A stretch of DNA of 64,000 nt from Limivivens faecihominis (GTDB lineage: Bacteria > Bacillota > Clostridia > Lachnospirales > Lachnospiraceae). Numbering within the stretch: the first letter of the stretch is position 1; each line of letters begins with the position of its first letter. The stretch lies in assembly GCF_020686945.1 (NCBI RefSeq), contig NZ_JAJEPR010000002.1, positions 124,001-188,000 on the forward strand, in the 5' to 3' direction. Below the pieces are notes generated by a model that did no database searches, was not told the DNA's origin, and was given only the letters and a program-made list of their open reading frames with translations. This document shows, one piece after another, positions 1 through 7,549 of this stretch. The translations under genes and the position numbers were made by a program.

Positions 1-238
1 CGAGTCTGTCTTCAAGAACACCTGGCCGGAGCATGACGAGGAAGCCATGAAGGATGACGAGGTTGAGGTTCCTGTTCAAATCAACGGCAAGACCAAGATT
101 GTTATCTCCATCCCGGCCGATATCTCCAAAGAAGATGCGATCGCAAAGGGTAAAGAGGCTCTGGGTGACAAGCTCACCGGAAATATCATCAAAGAGATTT
201 ACGTTCCGAAGAAGATCATCAACATCGTTGCTAAGTGA
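1..238 (+). CDS. leuS: Leucyl-tRNA synthetase, C-terminal fragment
   Basis: Only the last ~78 codons are in the window (frame begins at base 2). The visible piece reads VEVPVQINGKTK, then IPADISKEDA, and ends with IYVPKKIINIVAK. This is the typical C-terminal tail of bacterial LeuRS: VPVQVNGK, a PAD turn, then a K-xIYVPxKLVNIVV strand that contacts the tRNA elbow. The enzyme charges tRNA-Leu in the cytoplasm. Its catalytic and editing domains lie upstream of the window. A promoter for the next gene overlaps the stop codon, so darA can be transcribed independently. Confidence 0.93.
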   Translation, partial: ESVFKNTWPEHDEEAMKDDEVEVPVQINGKTKIVISIPADISKEDAIAKGKEALGDKLTGNIIKEIYVPKKIINIVAK

Positions 239-256
239 TCCCTTTTATGGTAAAAT
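228..256 (+). promoter_or_regulatory. Sigma-A-type promoter for darA
   Basis: TTGCTA at 228-233 and TAAAAT at 251-256 are separated by 17 bp. The -35 box lies inside the last codons of leuS, and the start of darA is about 30 bp downstream of the -10 box. Confidence 0.6.
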
Positions 257-286
257 AGGGCAAACCTAAAAAGGAGGTTCTGCATT

Positions 287-625
287 ATGAAAATGATCAT
301 GGCAATTGTCGGAAAAGACGATGAGATGGAGACCAGCGCACAGCTGGTGGCAAAAGGCTATTTTGTGACGAAGATCGCGACCAGCGGCGGCTTTTTGAAA
401 CGGAAGCATGTGACGCTGATGATTGGTACGGAAGATGAGAAGGTCGATCAGGCGATCTCCATTATCCAGAAATATGCAGGAGAGCGGAAGACCGTGAAAT
501 ACACGAACCTCGCAGCTCCCAGCGGCCCGATCTCCCCGGGACTGAACTATACGGTTCCGATCAATGTGGAAGTCGGGGGTAGTACGATCTTTGTGATGAA
601 TGTGGAACGCTTTGAGAAGATGTAA
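287..625 (+). CDS. darA: Cyclic-di-AMP receptor DarA/PstA (PII-like)
   Basis: This 112-residue protein matches the YaaQ/DarA/PstA family of PII-like trimeric c-di-AMP receptors (usual length about 109). Visible family features are the first strand MKMIMAIVGKDD, the T-loop entry KGYFVTKIATSGGFLKR, and IGTEDEKVDQAI. The protein senses c-di-AMP in the cytoplasm; its downstream targets in Firmicutes are not settled. A GGAGG lies 9 nt before the ATG. The gene is flanked by its own promoter and, immediately after the stop codon, by the left end of a non-coding inverted-repeat element. Confidence 0.92.
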   Translation: MKMIMAIVGKDDEMETSAQLVAKGYFVTKIATSGGFLKRKHVTLMIGTEDEKVDQAISIIQKYAGERKTVKYTNLAAPSGPISPGLNYTVPINVEVGGSTIFVMNVERFEKM

Positions 626-633
626 AAAAATAT

Positions 634-680
634 GCGAGGGGAAAACCATCGGAGTTGCGTAGTCCTGGTTTTCCCCTCGC
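634..680 (-). terminator. Hairpin at left end of the inverted-repeat element
   Basis: A perfect 15-bp inverted repeat, GCGAGGGGAAAACCA at 634-648 and its complement at 666-680, has a 17-nt loop. On the minus strand it is followed by a T-run (complement of 624-630), which makes it an intrinsic terminator for leftward transcription. On the plus strand no T-run follows, so it may only protect or pause the darA transcript. Confidence 0.6.
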
Positions 681-775
681 GCTCCCCTTTCCAGGGCACG
701 CTAGGAAATAGGGGGCTTACGTCATACTGGAAATGCGTGAAATGACAGATGGGTATGGATTCATATTAAAAAAAT

Positions 776-825
776 AAGAGGCTTATGTCACACTGGGAAG
801 TAGTGGGGCGTGGGCCTCTTTTTTG
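776..825 (+). terminator. Probable intrinsic terminator inside the element
   Basis: AAGAGGC at 776-782 pairs with GCCTCTT at 814-820, directly followed by a T-run. The loop contains a second, direct copy of the element's terminal-repeat core (around 781-797). It would stop rightward transcripts coming from darA. Confidence 0.5.
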
Positions 826-952
826 TGATGGTAGATTATGAAGTTGAAGATAAAATGCTTGTTGGTAGTAACTAATGTAAGCTTTTTGACCTTGTGAACA
901 ATGAGCTAAGCATCTGTGTTTGTATGGATATATAGTGACTGCTGCAAGGTCT

Positions 953-1172
953 TTGTTTTTCACTATGAGACACAGACCACCCAGAATCTCCATGTTCATT
1001 TTTACCAGAAACTATACTTGTTTTTCACTATAAGATACAGACCACCCAGAATCTCCGTATTCATCTCTCCTGGAAACTGCATTTGCTTTTTGCTATGAAA
1101 TACCGAGCATCCGGAAACTCCAAGATCATCTCTCCCGGAAGCAACACTTTTTTTCTACTATGAGACACCGAA
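953..1172. repeat. 65-bp tandem repeat, about 3.4 units
   Basis: Units start at 953, 1018, 1083 and 1148, an exact 65-bp period; for example the CTAT of TTTTTCACTATGAGA recurs at a constant 65-bp offset. Units 1 and 2 share CAGACCACCCAGAATCTCC; units 3 and 4 are more diverged. The fourth unit is cut off where the right terminal inverted repeat begins. There are no interspersed unique spacers, so this is not a CRISPR array. Confidence 0.8.
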
Positions 1173-1247
1173 TAACCGTCATTTCACGCATACCTTGTAT
1201 GACGTAAGCCCCATATTTTCTAAGCGGGCCCAGAAGGGGGAGTTTAC

Positions 1248-1300
1248 GAGGGGGACGGCGGGCTCGCTGACTCGGAGCTGTCCCCCTCGTTTTTTCTTTT
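1248..1300 (+). terminator. Intrinsic terminator at right end of the element
   Basis: CGAGGGGGAC at 1248-1257 pairs with GTCCCCCTCG at 1280-1289, followed by TTTTTTCTTTT. It points out of the element toward the 3' end of rqcH, so it would stop plus-strand transcription leaving the element. Confidence 0.7.
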
Positions 1301-1323
1301 AGGCTTTCCAAAAGCAAAAATTC

Positions 1324-3060
1324 TTAAGAGATCTGCTGAATATCCGAAATATCCGTCCCAATCACCATAGAGTAATTCGTATGGTAAATGACAAACCCCG
1401 GCTTGGCGCCAGCTACTTTCTTCACATGCTTCTTCTCAACATAGTCGATTTCAACTTTATCGGCTTTTTTGTTTTGCGAATAATGTGCCGCTAACCGCGC
1501 AGCCTCTTCAAAGGTGCGGTCCGGAAGCTCCTCCCCATTCGTCTTAACAATCACATGCGATCCCGGGCACCCTTTTGCGTGGAACCACCAGTCATTTCCA
1601 ACAGCAAACTTAAAAGTCAGCTCCTCATTCTGAAAGTTATTTTTCCCTACATACATATGGAAACCATCCGAAGAGATATAATGGAAAGGTTTCGACGTCA
1701 CCTTAACCCTCTTAGCATTACCTTTCCGGCGGATATATCCATACTCAGTGAGCTCCTCCTTAATCTCCACGAGATCTTCCTCCGAGAGTGCAATATCCAG
1801 AGAGGTACTGATAGATTCCAGATGATCGATCTCCTCCTTCGTCTCTTTGGTCAGAGTGGAGAGGGCCTCGAAGGTCCGTTTCATCTTATTATATTTCTCA
1901 AAGTTTTTCTGGGCATTTTCCTGGGGAGTCAGGGTGTCGTCCAGGGGGATCGTCACCATCTCGTTGCTATAGTAGTTCAGAGCCTCCAGCTTTTTGGCGC
2001 CGGGCTCCAGATTGTAGCCGTAGGTGTTGATGAGCTCGCCGTAGACACGGAATTTTTCCCGTTTCTCGGTGTCCTTGAGCTGGCGGAGCTGGAGCTCATA
2101 TTTCTTGCGGTTCCGCTCAAGAGCGGTGTTTACAATACGCCGAAGATCGGAAGAACGCTGCCGGATCCGGGTAATGGTGTTCTTCATCGCGTAATAATTT
2201 TCCAGTACCGCAGAGATACTCTCGAAGGTTTCCACGCGCTTGTCCTGATAGAGCGTCAGCGGAAGGGCTGAAAATTCCAGGGGTTCCCGGCCGTCATAGA
2301 CCACCGTCGGGGTGAAGTTCCCATTTTTTACATCTTCCATAAGCCGGGAGAAAGTATGATAAAGATGCGTGGCCTCCGTATCGGAAAACGAGTTGGCGCT
2401 CTGGTCTGATTCCAGGGAAGCCCGGTGACAGATCTCCTCGGCGATCAGAGGGCTGATGCCGGTAAGCGTCATATAGAGGGCCTTGGAAAGAGGAAGCGGT
2501 TTCGTGAGAACTGTCTCCCGGAAGCGTTCCTCGGTGATGGTGAGGGGATTTTCCTTATCCTGGGTGTGAGGAATGAAATACTCCCTGCCGGGCAGAACTT
2601 CCCGGACGGAGCTCATCTGAATGCCCACATGTTTAATACTGTCGATGATTTTGTTGTTGTCATCACAGAAGATGATATTGCTGTGTTTTCCCATGATCTC
2701 CACGGTCAGTACCTTATGGCAGAGGTCTCCGAGATCGTTTAAGTGCTCAATCTCAAAATGGATGATACGCTCCAGGCCCGGCTGCCAGATCCTTAAGATT
2801 TTTCCGTTGGCGATGTGCTTGCGGAGGAGCATACAGAAGTTCGGGGCCGTCATGGGGCTGGGCTTGTTGTCGCCTGTGAGGTAGATCAGAGGAAGGCTTG
2901 CTCCGGCAGAAATCAGAAGGCGGTACTGGTTGCGAAAGTTCTTTATGGTGAGCAGAAGCTCGTCGTTTTCCGGCTGGGCGATCTTGGCGATCTTTCCGCC
3001 GGTGAGGGTCTCATTAAATTCTTTTACAAGACTGGAAATGACAATTCCGTCTAAGGCCAT
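1324..3060 (-). CDS. rqcH: Rqc2 homolog RqcH (NFACT family)
   Basis: This 578-residue protein matches the NFACT family (formerly fibronectin-binding protein FbpA). In bacteria RqcH recruits tRNA-Ala to obstructed 50S subunits and adds C-terminal alanine tails for degradation. Visible are the NFACT-N domain (MALDGIVISSLVKEF to about residue 210), a helical middle with coiled coil (about 290-430), and the C-terminal NFACT-R/DUF814 domain with DWWFHAKGCPGSHVIVK near residue 495. The start is placed at 3060 rather than a TTG 9 nt upstream, because GAAAGGAG sits 9-10 nt before this ATG. It is monocistronic, with its own promoter. Confidence 0.92.
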   Translation of the reverse strand: MALDGIVISSLVKEFNETLTGGKIAKIAQPENDELLLTIKNFRNQYRLLISAGASLPLIYLTGDNKPSPMTAPNFCMLLRKHIANGKILRIWQPGLERIIHFEIEHLNDLGDLCHKVLTVEIMGKHSNIIFCDDNNKIIDSIKHVGIQMSSVREVLPGREYFIPHTQDKENPLTITEERFRETVLTKPLPLSKALYMTLTGISPLIAEEICHRASLESDQSANSFSDTEATHLYHTFSRLMEDVKNGNFTPTVVYDGREPLEFSALPLTLYQDKRVETFESISAVLENYYAMKNTITRIRQRSSDLRRIVNTALERNRKKYELQLRQLKDTEKREKFRVYGELINTYGYNLEPGAKKLEALNYYSNEMVTIPLDDTLTPQENAQKNFEKYNKMKRTFEALSTLTKETKEEIDHLESISTSLDIALSEEDLVEIKEELTEYGYIRRKGNAKRVKVTSKPFHYISSDGFHMYVGKNNFQNEELTFKFAVGNDWWFHAKGCPGSHVIVKTNGEELPDRTFEEAARLAAHYSQNKKADKVEIDYVEKKHVKKVAGAKPGFVIYHTNYSMVIGTDISDIQQIS

Positions 3061-3095
3061 GGATAACAACTCCTTTCAAAATGGCGTCACATTTC

Positions 3096-3124
3096 AGTAT
3101 ACTAGGTAAACCCACACTTCGCAA
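3096..3124 (-). promoter_or_regulatory. Sigma-A-type promoter for rqcH
   Basis: On the minus strand TTGCGA (3124-3119) and TATACT (3101-3096) are spaced by 17 bp, about 36 bp upstream of the rqcH start codon. Confidence 0.65.
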
Positions 3125-3177
3125 GAGAAAAGGGTTTCATTTTTCGAAATTGTTTGCTACAATATGAATGATGCCAG

Positions 3178-3325
3178 GGTCAAAAGGTCAAAAAGTCGTT
3201 CATGCTTGCACGATAAGACTTTTGAGCTTGGAACCCGCCAAACATGAGAAAGTAGTGGTTTACGGAGTAAATCAGCGGATTTCGAATGTTTGCAGAATTG
3301 CGAAAGCTGCGAAGCAATTCGTAGG
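3178..3325 (+). repeat. Structured intergenic repeat, copy 1
   Basis: Three consecutive hairpins are visible. CAAAAAGTC (3189-3197) pairs with GACTTTTG (3217-3224) around a loop carrying TCATGCTTGCA. CAAACAT (3239-3245) pairs with ATGTTTG (3286-3292). GAATTGC (3295-3301) pairs with GCAATTC (3314-3320) around a loop with GCGAAGC. The TCATGCTTGCA loop and the GCGAAGC signature recur in the ruvA-ruvB gap (24056-24187), while the stems differ in sequence. It lies in the leader of the next gene. Confidence 0.5.
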
Positions 3326-3351
3326 TATGGATTAAATGGAGGTGTAGCAAA

Positions 3352-3828
3352 ATGAAAAAACGAAAGAAAATCTGGCTGGCTGGTGTTCTGGCAACGCTGA
3401 CGATTATCGGCACGGCTCCGGCGAGCCTTGCAACTGAGACAGAAACCGTAACCGTAGCTCAGGAGGAGACCGTAGCAGCGGCGGAGACTGAAGTGGCGGA
3501 AACTACTCAGAAAAACGCTGAGGAAAGCACAGAGGCCGCAGACAAAGCGGAAACTACCGCAGAAACTGAACAGGAACCCGCCGCATCCGAAAATTCCAGC
3601 GAGGCATCCACAGAGGAAGTTGAATCCACCACTGGCGAAAAGGTTATTTTCGTCCTGATCATGGTGCTGATGTTCGTAGCGCCGGTGCTCCTTTTCTTTA
3701 TCCTGCTGGTGATTTTTACCAAGCTTCAGAATTTCATTATGAAAAAGACCGGACGAGTTCCGGGAGCCAATATGGGAAAACATCGCAAGAGCCCGGAGGA
3801 GTTAAAGAAGAATTCCCGGAAAAAATAA
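3352..3828 (+). CDS. Secreted/membrane-anchored Glu-Thr-Ala-rich protein, unknown function
   Basis: I do not recognise a family for this 158-residue protein. It has a signal peptide (KKRKK then WLAGVLATLTIIG, probable cleavage after ASLA), a low-complexity extracytoplasmic stretch of about 70 residues rich in E, T and A, one transmembrane helix (about 100-122, VIFVLIMVLMFVAPVLLFF), and a basic cytoplasmic tail ending KKNSRKK. A GGAGG lies upstream of the ATG. The acidic spacer followed by a helix suggests a surface stalk or sensor-like anchor, but this is inference. The leader carries the structured repeat described at 3178-3325. Confidence 0.7.
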   Translation: MKKRKKIWLAGVLATLTIIGTAPASLATETETVTVAQEETVAAAETEVAETTQKNAEESTEAADKAETTAETEQEPAASENSSEASTEEVESTTGEKVIFVLIMVLMFVAPVLLFFILLVIFTKLQNFIMKKTGRVPGANMGKHRKSPEELKKNSRKK

Positions 3829-3836
3829 TTTTTCCG

Positions 3837-3865
3837 TTGACTGAGACTTGTGTTTCTTCTATAAT
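3837..3865 (+). promoter_or_regulatory. Sigma-A promoter for the yicC-remA-gmk-rpoZ operon
   Basis: TTGACT at 3837-3842 and a perfect TATAAT at 3860-3865 have a 17-bp spacer. The predicted start of transcription leaves a leader of roughly 75 nt before yicC. Confidence 0.85.
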
Positions 3866-3946
3866 GGATAGGAAGATGGCGTAGTATCGTATGTTTGATA
3901 AAAACAGCGGTCAGCCAAAAAGACGAAAGCAAAGTGAGCGATATCT

Positions 3947-4825
3947 ATGATCAAAAGCATGACCGGCTTTGGACGCTGCGAGCACGTCCAGGGCGACCGG
4001 AAGTTTACAGTAGAAATCAAAGCGGTGAACCACCGCTATTTCGATGTAAACATTAAAATGCCGAAGAAATTTAATTTCTTTGAGTCCGCCATCCGCTCCG
4101 TGATGAAGGAATACATCCAGCGGGGTAAGGTGGATGTTTTTATTACCTGCGAGGATGATACGGAGAATAACTTCTCTCTGAAATACAATGAGAACATCGC
4201 CGGCGAGTATCTGAAATATTACCGCCAGATGGCACAGCAGTTTAACCTGAAGGACGATGTCACCGTTTCCCGCCTGGGCTCCTGCCCGGAGGTCTTTTCC
4301 ATGGAGGAACAGATGGTGGATGAGGATGAGATCTGGGCTCTTCTGGAGACTGCTCTTCGGGGAGCCTTAAAGCAGTTTGTGGAGACCCGTACCAGAGAGG
4401 GCGAGAATCTGAAAAATGACCTCATCGGAAAGCTGGATGGCATGCTTCTCAATGTTGATGCGGTGGAGAAGCGCTATCCGCAGGTTCTGGAGGAGTACCG
4501 GAGCCGCCTTCGCGAGAAGGTGGACAGCCTTCTCGCCGACAGTCAGATGGATGAGTCCCGGCTGGCCGCTGAGGTGATCCTCTATGCCGACAAGATCTGC
4601 ACCGATGAGGAGACCGTCCGCCTGAGAAGTCATATCGAGGGCATGAAGGCCGAACTGATTCAGGGCGGCAGCATCGGGCGGAAGCTTGATTTCATCGCCC
4701 AGGAGATGAACCGGGAGGCCAACACCATCCTTTCCAAGGCAAATGATCTTCAGACCTCCAATCTGGCCATCAATCTGAAGACCGAGATCGAAAAGGTGCG
4801 GGAACAGATCCAGAACATTGAATAG
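3947..4825 (+). CDS. yicC: YicC/YloC family endoribonuclease
   Basis: This 292-residue protein is a full-length YicC-family protein. It starts with the diagnostic MIKSMTGFGR and has AVNHRYFDVNIKMP near residue 28. The C-terminal DUF1732 region contains GRKLDFIAQEMNREANTILSKA and ends with EIEKVREQIQNIE. The E. coli member was shown to be an endoribonuclease acting on small RNAs. The gene heads the conserved Firmicutes block yicC-remA-gmk-rpoZ and is 12 nt upstream of remA. Confidence 0.93.
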   Translation: MIKSMTGFGRCEHVQGDRKFTVEIKAVNHRYFDVNIKMPKKFNFFESAIRSVMKEYIQRGKVDVFITCEDDTENNFSLKYNENIAGEYLKYYRQMAQQFNLKDDVTVSRLGSCPEVFSMEEQMVDEDEIWALLETALRGALKQFVETRTREGENLKNDLIGKLDGMLLNVDAVEKRYPQVLEEYRSRLREKVDSLLADSQMDESRLAAEVILYADKICTDEETVRLRSHIEGMKAELIQGGSIGRKLDFIAQEMNREANTILSKANDLQTSNLAINLKTEIEKVREQIQNIE

Positions 4826-4837
4826 GGGCGATCATTT

Positions 4838-5113
4838 GTGGCAGCATTTGTAAATATCGGGTTTGGCAATCTGGTGAACTCGGAAAAAGTAGTATCTGTG
4901 GTATGTCCGGATGCGGCGCCAGTGAAGCGCCTGGTTCAGAAGGCAAAGGAGGCCGGAAGAGTCATCGATGCCACCCAGGGGAGACGTACCAAAGCCGTGC
5001 TGATCACGGAGGAGGATCATGTGATCCTTTCCGCCCTTCAGCCGGATACCTTAGGCCGCCGCATGTCGGCAGGCACAAAAGAGATGCAATGGAAAGGGGA
5101 AGACGATGAATAA
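4838..5113 (+). CDS. remA: Extracellular matrix regulator RemA-like (DUF370)
   Basis: This 91-residue protein starts with GTG (RBS AGGGGC upstream) and carries the DUF370/RemA signature: NIGFGNLVNSEKVVSVV, then KRLVQKAKEAGRVIDATQGR. In Bacillus RemA is a DNA-binding activator of biofilm matrix and osmoprotection genes, forming octameric rings. Its place between yicC and gmk is conserved in Clostridia and Bacilli. Its stop codon overlaps the gmk start by 8 nt, suggesting translational coupling. Confidence 0.92.
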   Translation: MAAFVNIGFGNLVNSEKVVSVVCPDAAPVKRLVQKAKEAGRVIDATQGRRTKAVLITEEDHVILSALQPDTLGRRMSAGTKEMQWKGEDDE

Positions 5114-5750
5114 CAAAGGAATTCTGATCGTGCTCTCCGGTTTTTCCGGAGCTGGCAAGGGAACCCTTGTGAAACGTCTTTTGGAGCTTCACGGGGAAGA
5201 ATATGCGTTGTCCATATCGGCAACGACGAGAAAGCCCAGAGTGGGCGAGGAAGAGGGCAAGGCCTATTTCTTTAAATCAAATGAAGAGTTTGAAAAGATG
5301 ATCCGTGAGGACGCTTTTCTGGAGTATGCCGGATACTGCGATCACTATTACGGAACGCCGAAGGCCTATGTGGACGAGCAGCTGGAAAAGGGCAAAAACG
5401 TGATCCTTGAGATCGAGATCCAGGGAGCGCTGAAGGTGCGTGAGAAACGCCCGGATACCCTTCTTCTTTTTGTGACGCCGCCCAATGGGGATGAGCTGAA
5501 AAACCGTCTCACCGGCAGAGGCACCGAGACTCAGGAGGTCATCGAGGCCCGCTTGAGCCGCGCTTCCGAGGAAGCAGAGGGTGTGGAAGCCTATGATTAT
5601 CTTCTCATCAATGATGAGCTGGATATCTGCGTGGAAGAACTTCATGAGATCATCAGAAGTGAACACCGCCGTCTGACACGGCAGCAGAATATAGAGAAAA
5701 TCGCTAAAATCAGAGAGGAACTGCAAAAGTTTCGGAAAGGAGAAAAATAA
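5106..5750 (+). CDS. gmk: Guanylate kinase
   Basis: This 214-residue protein phosphorylates GMP/dGMP to GDP/dGDP using ATP. The P-loop GFSGAGKGT (about residues 12-20) is followed by SISATTRKPRVGEEEGKAYFF, the GMP-binding region, and by LEIEIQGALKVREK. Length is normal for the family (about 205-215). A good GGGGAAG RBS precedes the ATG inside the end of remA. It is the third gene of the operon and is followed directly by rpoZ. Confidence 0.95.
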   Translation: MNNKGILIVLSGFSGAGKGTLVKRLLELHGEEYALSISATTRKPRVGEEEGKAYFFKSNEEFEKMIREDAFLEYAGYCDHYYGTPKAYVDEQLEKGKNVILEIEIQGALKVREKRPDTLLLFVTPPNGDELKNRLTGRGTETQEVIEARLSRASEEAEGVEAYDYLLINDELDICVEELHEIIRSEHRRLTRQQNIEKIAKIREELQKFRKGEK

Positions 5751-6098
5751 ATGTTACATCCATCTTATGCAGAGTTGATAAAGGTAGTAAACGGAGACGT
5801 GGAGGAGGGCGATACCCCCGTGGTAAACAGCCGTTATTCCATCGTTCTTGCCACCGCAAAGAGAGCACGTCAGCTCATTGACGGAGCAAAATCCGACTGC
5901 GCCGCTCCGGGCAAAAAGCCCCTGTCCACAGCTGTGGAGGAGATGGCTCTCGGCAAACTGAAAGTCCTGGGTGAGGACGAAGAGGGAGATAAGGCGGACG
6001 AAGAGGCAGCTCTGGCAGCAGTCCTCGCAAGCGATATACCTAGCGTTGACCTTCAGACAGACGAGGTTCCCATGGAGGAGCTGGAAGAAGAGGAATAA
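5751..6098 (+). CDS. rpoZ: DNA-directed RNA polymerase omega subunit
   Basis: This 115-residue protein begins MLHPSYAELI and contains NSRYSIVLATAKRARQLIDGA, the RpoZ signature of the helix that binds around the C-terminus of beta-prime. KPLSTAVEEMALGKL follows. The C-terminal ~40 residues are a highly acidic tail ending EELEEEE. The gene begins one base after the gmk stop codon with RBS AAAGGAG, so it is cotranscribed with gmk. An A/T-rich hairpin follows. Confidence 0.94.
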   Translation: MLHPSYAELIKVVNGDVEEGDTPVVNSRYSIVLATAKRARQLIDGAKSDCAAPGKKPLSTAVEEMALGKLKVLGEDEEGDKADEEAALAAVLASDIPSVDLQTDEVPMEELEEEE

Positions 6099-6106
6099 GG
6101 AAGTCA

Positions 6107-6150
6107 GAAGAAGAGCTCTTGCTGTAAAAAGTAAGGGCTCTTTTCTTCCT
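6107..6150 (+). terminator. Hairpin terminator after rpoZ
   Basis: GAAGAAGAGC at 6107-6116 pairs, with small bulges, with GCTCTTTTCTTC at 6137-6148. The T-rich descending arm serves as the U-tract. Confidence 0.5.
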
Positions 6151-6157
6151 TCGGCGG

Positions 6158-6186
6158 TTGATTTTTTCCTGGAAAAATAGTACAAT
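6158..6186 (+). promoter_or_regulatory. Sigma-A-type promoter for rimO-pgsA
   Basis: TTGATT at 6158-6163 and TACAAT at 6181-6186 are 17 bp apart, about 35 bp upstream of the rimO start. Confidence 0.7.
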
Positions 6187-6220
6187 TATCCCAATGAATA
6201 AAACACAATAAGGAGTTTTT

Positions 6221-7549
6221 ATGAAAATATTGTTTATTTCCCTTGGCTGTGACAAGAATCTGGTAGATTCCGAGCGTATGCTGGGGCTTCTGGAACAGGA
6301 GCACTTTACCATGACGGACAGCGAGACAGAGGCGGACGTGATTGTCGTCAATACCTGCTGTTTCATCGGAGATGCCAAGGAAGAAAGTATCCAGAATATT
6401 CTGGAAATGGCAGAGTACCGCAAGCACGGTCCATGCAAGGCCCTGATCGTTACAGGCTGCCTAGCCCAGCGTTACCGTCAGGAGGTCATCGATGAGATCC
6501 CAGAGGTGGATGCCGTTTTGGGTACCAACAGCTTTGACAAACTGATCCCGGCTATCAGGGCAGCCCTGGAGAAAAACGAAAAATCCCTGATTCTGGAGCC
6601 CTTGGAAGGTTTTGCTTCCGAGAAGGGCAAGCGTCTTCTCACGACCGGTGGCCATTACGCTTACTTAAAGATCGCAGAGGGCTGCGACAAGCACTGTACT
6701 TACTGCATCATCCCGAAGGTCCGCGGAAATTACCGGAGTGTTCCGATGGAGAGCCTCCTTCAGGAGGCGGAGACGCTGGCGGAGCAGGGTGTGAAGGAGC
6801 TGATTCTGGTAGCACAGGAGACCACTCTTTACGGAAAGGATCTCTACGGCGAGAAGAGCCTTCATAAGCTTCTTAAGGAGCTCTGTAAGATCAAAGGCAT
6901 CCGCTGGATCAGGATTCTCTACTGCTATCCCGAGGAGATTTATCCGGAGCTCATCCAGGTTATGAAAGAAGAGAAAAAAGTCTGTCATTACCTGGACCTT
7001 CCGATCCAGCACGCCAACGATACGATTCTCAGACGTATGGGACGCCGCACGACGAAAGCCGAGCTTTTGGATATCATCGGTACTTTGAGAAAAGAGATCC
7101 CGGATATCGTCCTTCGTACAACTCTGATTACCGGTTTCCCGGGGGAGACGGAGGAGCAGCACGAGGAACTCATGGATTTCGTGGATGAGGTCGAGTTTGA
7201 ACGTCTCGGCGTATTCACTTATTCACCAGAGGAGGATACTCCGGCAGCAGAGATGCTGGATCAGATTCCCGAGGAGATCAAACAGAAACGGCGCAATGAG
7301 ATCATGGAGCTTCAGCAGGACATCGCCTTTGAAAAGGCGGAAAATATGGTGGGAAGAGAGCTTCTTGCCATGGTGGAGGGCGAGGTTTCCGGCGAGAGCG
7401 CCTATGTGGCCCGCACTTACGGGGATGCCCCCAACGTGGACGGTTATCTTTTCATCAACACAGCAGAGACACTGGTTTCCGGCGATTTCGCCCGTGTGAA
7501 GGTGACCGGAGCCCTTGAATATGATTTGATAGGAGAGCTGGCAGAATGA
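6221..7549 (+). CDS. rimO: Ribosomal protein S12 methylthiotransferase RimO
   Basis: This 442-residue radical-SAM methylthiotransferase modifies the conserved aspartate of ribosomal protein S12. The N-terminal MTTase domain begins ISLGCDKNLVDSE with the auxiliary-cluster cysteines in SLGC, VVNTCCFIGDAKEES and VTGCLAQRY. The radical-SAM motif GCDKHCTYC has cysteines near 155, 159 and 162, followed by IPKVRGNYRS. A TRAM-like C-terminus ends the protein. SLGCDKNLVDSE is the pattern that separates RimO from MiaB/MtaB. It overlaps pgsA by 4 nt (ATGA). Confidence 0.95.
   Translation: MKILFISLGCDKNLVDSERMLGLLEQEHFTMTDSETEADVIVVNTCCFIGDAKEESIQNILEMAEYRKHGPCKALIVTGCLAQRYRQEVIDEIPEVDAVLGTNSFDKLIPAIRAALEKNEKSLILEPLEGFASEKGKRLLTTGGHYAYLKIAEGCDKHCTYCIIPKVRGNYRSVPMESLLQEAETLAEQGVKELILVAQETTLYGKDLYGEKSLHKLLKELCKIKGIRWIRILYCYPEEIYPELIQVMKEEKKVCHYLDLPIQHANDTILRRMGRRTTKAELLDIIGTLRKEIPDIVLRTTLITGFPGETEEQHEELMDFVDEVEFERLGVFTYSPEEDTPAAEMLDQIPEEIKQKRRNEIMELQQDIAFEKAENMVGRELLAMVEGEVSGESAYVARTYGDAPNVDGYLFINTAETLVSGDFARVKVTGALEYDLIGELAE

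Larger units (their letters stand above)
625..1298. repeat. Non-coding element with ~115-bp imperfect terminal inverted repeats
   Basis: The left end (about 625-743) and the reverse complement of the right end (about 1178-1298) align over their whole length. The strongest block is GGGGCTTACGTCATAC at 712-727, mirrored at 1197-1212, followed by a shared ATGCGTGAAATGAC. Each terminal repeat starts with a run of A/T at the outer edge and contains its own strong hairpin (634-680 and 1248-1290). Between the ends lie a second, direct partial copy of the repeat (about 778-800) and a 65-bp tandem repeat. No convincing ORF exists inside. It resembles a non-autonomous, MITE-like insertion, but no target-site duplication is obvious. 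Confidence 0.7.

Noticed and set aside
766..999. 77-codon minus-strand frame inside the inverted-repeat element
   Set aside because: No RBS, no recognisable protein, and it crosses the terminator and tandem repeats; the element appears non-coding.
953..1172. Possible CRISPR array
   Set aside because: The 65-bp repeats are contiguous and diverged; there are no unique spacers between short identical repeats and no cas genes in the window.
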